Assembly (NCBI GenBank): GCA_019802505.1 | Contig: JAFMOC010000791.1 | Span: 36,001-100,000 of the forward strand | Direction of reading: 5' to 3' | Origin: Corydoras sp. C115 | Lineage: Eukaryota; Chordata; Actinopteri; Siluriformes; Callichthyidae | DNA length: 64,000 bases | Part shown: positions 61,401-64,000 of the stretch, piece by piece | How the letters are laid out: each line of letters begins with the position of its first letter | Position numbering within the stretch: position 1 is the stretch's first letter | The notes under the pieces: generated by a model | The model's input: the letters and a program-made list of their open reading frames with translations, nothing else | Told to the model about the DNA's origin: nothing | Databases searched by the model: none | Program-made: the position numbers and the translations under genes

Positions 61401-62452
61401 TGCTACTCCACCTACCCTGTAAATTTGTTACTCACCTCCTAGAAACTCCAGATTACACACCTCCTATACTCCATTACACACCTCCTATACTCCATTACAC
61501 ACCTCCTATACTCCCTGTACATTATTACACACCTTTCCTATACCAACTTTACGACAACGGTTGGAACCTATACTCCAGATTACGAAACACCTCCTAAAAA
61601 CCATTACAAACCTCTATACTCCCGTTACTCATTACTAAACACCTCCTATTAGCACACAAAAAACCAACGTCCGTAAAACAGCGATTACAACACACCATAA
61701 CAAACACTGCCCCGCCACATTATTGACAAACGCAAACCATACTCCGTTACACACGCAAAAACCACACTTCTATTACTCCCTGTACAAAATCACCGACTCT
61801 CACCACCACACTGCCACACATTACCAACACAAACCCTGTACTCTTGCAACAACTTTACACTCACTGCATTACATTTGGTACACTTGACACCCATCACGTC
61901 AACACCTGTAACGCCACCCCCCCCTGCCCCCCGCCCCCCCCGACCTGTAGCGTTGCACTTTGCACAGTTCCCTTTTTTCTTTTTCTCCACTTTACACATT
62001 CCTGACATATCCCCGCTCCTCTTTTACATGTGTTGACATGTCATGTCTTAGGTGAGGGTGTTGCTATTCCCAAAGCTTGGCATTTCGTTGCTCCTTCGCT
62101 TCCTACTTTTGCTTAGCTTGGCGATCGAGGTTATATTTAACGCGTGTAAACCCAAGGGAATGGCAAGCTGGAGCTCTGGTTACCGGCCTGCGCTGCACAC
62201 GCACATAAATCTGACCGGTTGCGGGTCAGTTGCCATTTCTTTTTAAGGTTTAAGGCTAAAACCTCGTACCACCAGGTGACTTTACTCCATTTATGAGAAC
62301 GATTTATTTTTTTTACACCAAGACTTCAGTAATTACATTTAAATGTAATCTCAAGTCCTAAAATATACCGTATTCCCAGGTTACAGAGTGACAAGGTAAC
62401 CCCACAATTCCAAGTAAGTATATTTATATAACAGTGAGCAAGACACTGGAAG
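61400..62452. other. Irregular sequence; likely noisy assembly, then unique DNA
   Basis: 61400-61850 still echoes the minisatellite (CTCCATTACACACC) but with many scattered differences, like uncorrected reads. 61850-62450 has no recognised gene or repeat. Confidence 0.45.
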
Positions 62453-63912
62453 GGCGGCACGGTGGCTTAGTGGTTTAGCATGTTCTCCTCTCAGCACTAG
62501 GGATTCCCGGTTCGAATCCCAATCTGGGTGGAGTTTCCATGTTCTCCCCGTGTCTGCGTGGGTTTCCTCCGGGTGCTCCGGTTTCCTCCCACACTCCAAA
62601 AACATGGATCAAATCAATTGAGTTCTCCAAATTGCCCCATATAGAGTGTGTCTGTGTGAGTGAGTGAGTGTGTGCCCAGCGATGGATTGGCACCCTGTCC
62701 TGGGTGTATCTGCCCAGCGCCCGAGACGTTCTCCCCTGGATGGGCATGGGGAACCCCACCGTGACCCTAATAGAGGATAAAGCGGGAGATAATGAATGAA
62801 TGAATGAAGACACTGGGAGGCACCCCGGACAAGTTGCCAGATTATTACAAGGTGGACGAACAAACTAAAGCAATAACACAGCGACAAATGAGGGCTAGGG
62901 ATTCCCGCTTCGAATCCCAATCCGGGTGGAGTTTCCACGTTCTCGCCGTGTCCGCGTGGGTTTACTCCGGGTTCTCCGGTTTCCTCCCACAGTCCAAAAA
63001 CCATGGATTAAGATCAATTGAGTTCTCCAAATTGCCCCATATAGAGTGTGTGTGTTTGTGTGTGTGGGAGTGAGTGTGTGCCCAGTGATAGATTGCCCCC
63101 CTGTCCTGGGTGTATCTGCCCAGCGCCCGAAACGTTCTCCCCTGGATGGCCATTGGGAACACCCCCCCCCCTCCCCCATGACCCTGGTAGAGAATAAAGC
63201 TGTTCTCGCCGTGTCCCCATGGGTTTCCTCCGGGTTCTCCGGTTTCCTCCCACAGTCCAAAAACCATGGATTGAGGTCAGTTGAGTTCTCCAAATTGCCC
63301 CATATAGAGTGATGCGTGCGTGTCTGTGAGTGAGTGTGTGCCCAACAATAGATTGCCCCCCTGTCCTGGGTGTATCTGCTCAACACCCGAAACATTCTCC
63401 CCTGGATGGGCATGGGCGCATATATATATATATAATGTATGCGTATGTATGTATGGAGGGAGTGGCATGGTGGCTTAGTGGTTTAGCATGTTCTCCTCTC
63501 AGCACTAGTGATTCCCGGTTCGAATCCCAATGCATGGATGGATTTTTGACAAGGGGTGGCACGATGGTTAGCATGTTCTCCTCTCAGCGCTGGGTTCATT
63601 CCCGGTTCGAATCCCAATCTGGGTGGAGTTTCCATGTTCTCCCCGTGTTCGCGTGGGTTTCCTCCGGGTTCTCCGGTTTCCTCCCACAGTCCAAAAACAT
63701 GGATCAAGTCAATTGAATTCTCCAAATTATATTAATTCTCCATATAGAGTGTGTGTGTGAGTGAGTGTGTGCCCAGCGATGATTTGCCCCCCTGTCCTGG
63801 GTGTATCTGCCCAGCGCCCGAAACGTTCTCTCCTGGATGGGCATGGGGAACCCCCCCCCCCACCCCGCGAACCTAATAGAGGATAAAGCGGGAGATAATG
63901 AATGAATGAATA
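62453..63912 (+). mobile_element. SINE block, about five copies
   Basis: 62453-62808 full; 62893-63195 (no head); 63206-63418 (internal piece); 63455-63530 head; 63555-63905 full, with a small ATATTAATTCTCC insertion at 63726. Joins are mid-element, so recombination between copies is likely. Confidence 0.85.
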
Positions 63913-64000
63913 AAAGCTTGTTATGATCGTTGTACAAATTATTCTACCACTAGATGGAGACATTTTGCTGCTAATGACGAATTTGATTCTAAACTTAGAG

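Noticed and set aside
59828..61597. 589-codon Tyr/Thr/His/Pro frame
   Set aside because: CTCCTATACTCAC minisatellite; no conserved sequence outside the repeat.

Overview
The window is vertebrate, almost certainly teleost fish, genomic DNA. It holds one recognisable protein-coding gene, on the minus strand: STK11 (LKB1), the tumour-suppressor Ser/Thr kinase. Exons 2-8 all end in usable splice sites. Their lengths (84, 90, 133, 137, 128, 58 and 206 bp) equal my recollection of the human exons for 2-7; exon 8 is 18 bp longer because of an expanded acidic tract. The coding parts lie, in transcription order, at 56.2-55.96 kb (exon 1), 44.41-44.33 (2), 42.04-41.95 (3), 40.47-40.33 (4), 39.12-38.99 (5), 28.53-28.40 (6), 21.82-21.76 (7), 13.09-12.89 (8) and 10.29-10.04 (9, with the stop). 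Intron 2 is a U12-type AT-AC intron, as in human LKB1. Exon 1 reads cleanly only over its last ~70 bp; its 5' part is so full of apparent indels that it looks like unpolished sequence.

A CpG-rich segment at 59.4-59.9 kb with a YY1-like element, a 10-codon upstream ORF and a splice donor is the best promoter and leader candidate. A possible untranslated last exon with AATAAA lies at 5.75-4.96 kb. A plus-strand AATAAA near 2.85 kb may end a convergent gene; in human the convergent neighbour of STK11 is CBARP, but no coding sequence for it is visible here.

Nearly everything else is repeat. (1) Roughly 70 full or partial copies of one tRNA-derived SINE (A box, B box and layout like zebrafish DANA/mermaid) occur on both strands, often head-to-tail. 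(2) Large tandem arrays fill the introns: 24-bp units at 13.1-17.3 kb, C-rich units at 18.9-20.05, 22-bp units at 23.4-25.2, CA/GACA at 28.6-29.8, a 66-bp satellite at 33.1-38.9, 31-bp units at 44.6-47.5, 28-29-bp units at 47.9-50.75, a ~345-bp compound repeat at 57.7-59.2 and a TATACTCAC-type array at 59.9-61.4. Several arrays grew from pieces of transposons. (3) Other elements include an apparently intact hAT-type MITE with a perfect 8-bp target duplication, pieces of another non-autonomous DNA transposon, and a LINE reverse-transcriptase fragment.

The very long open frames in this window (up to ~790 codons) are translations of tandem repeats whose units contain no stop; I do not call them genes. 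I saw no rRNA, tRNA gene, CRISPR or prokaryotic feature. All comparisons with other species are from memory and by eye.
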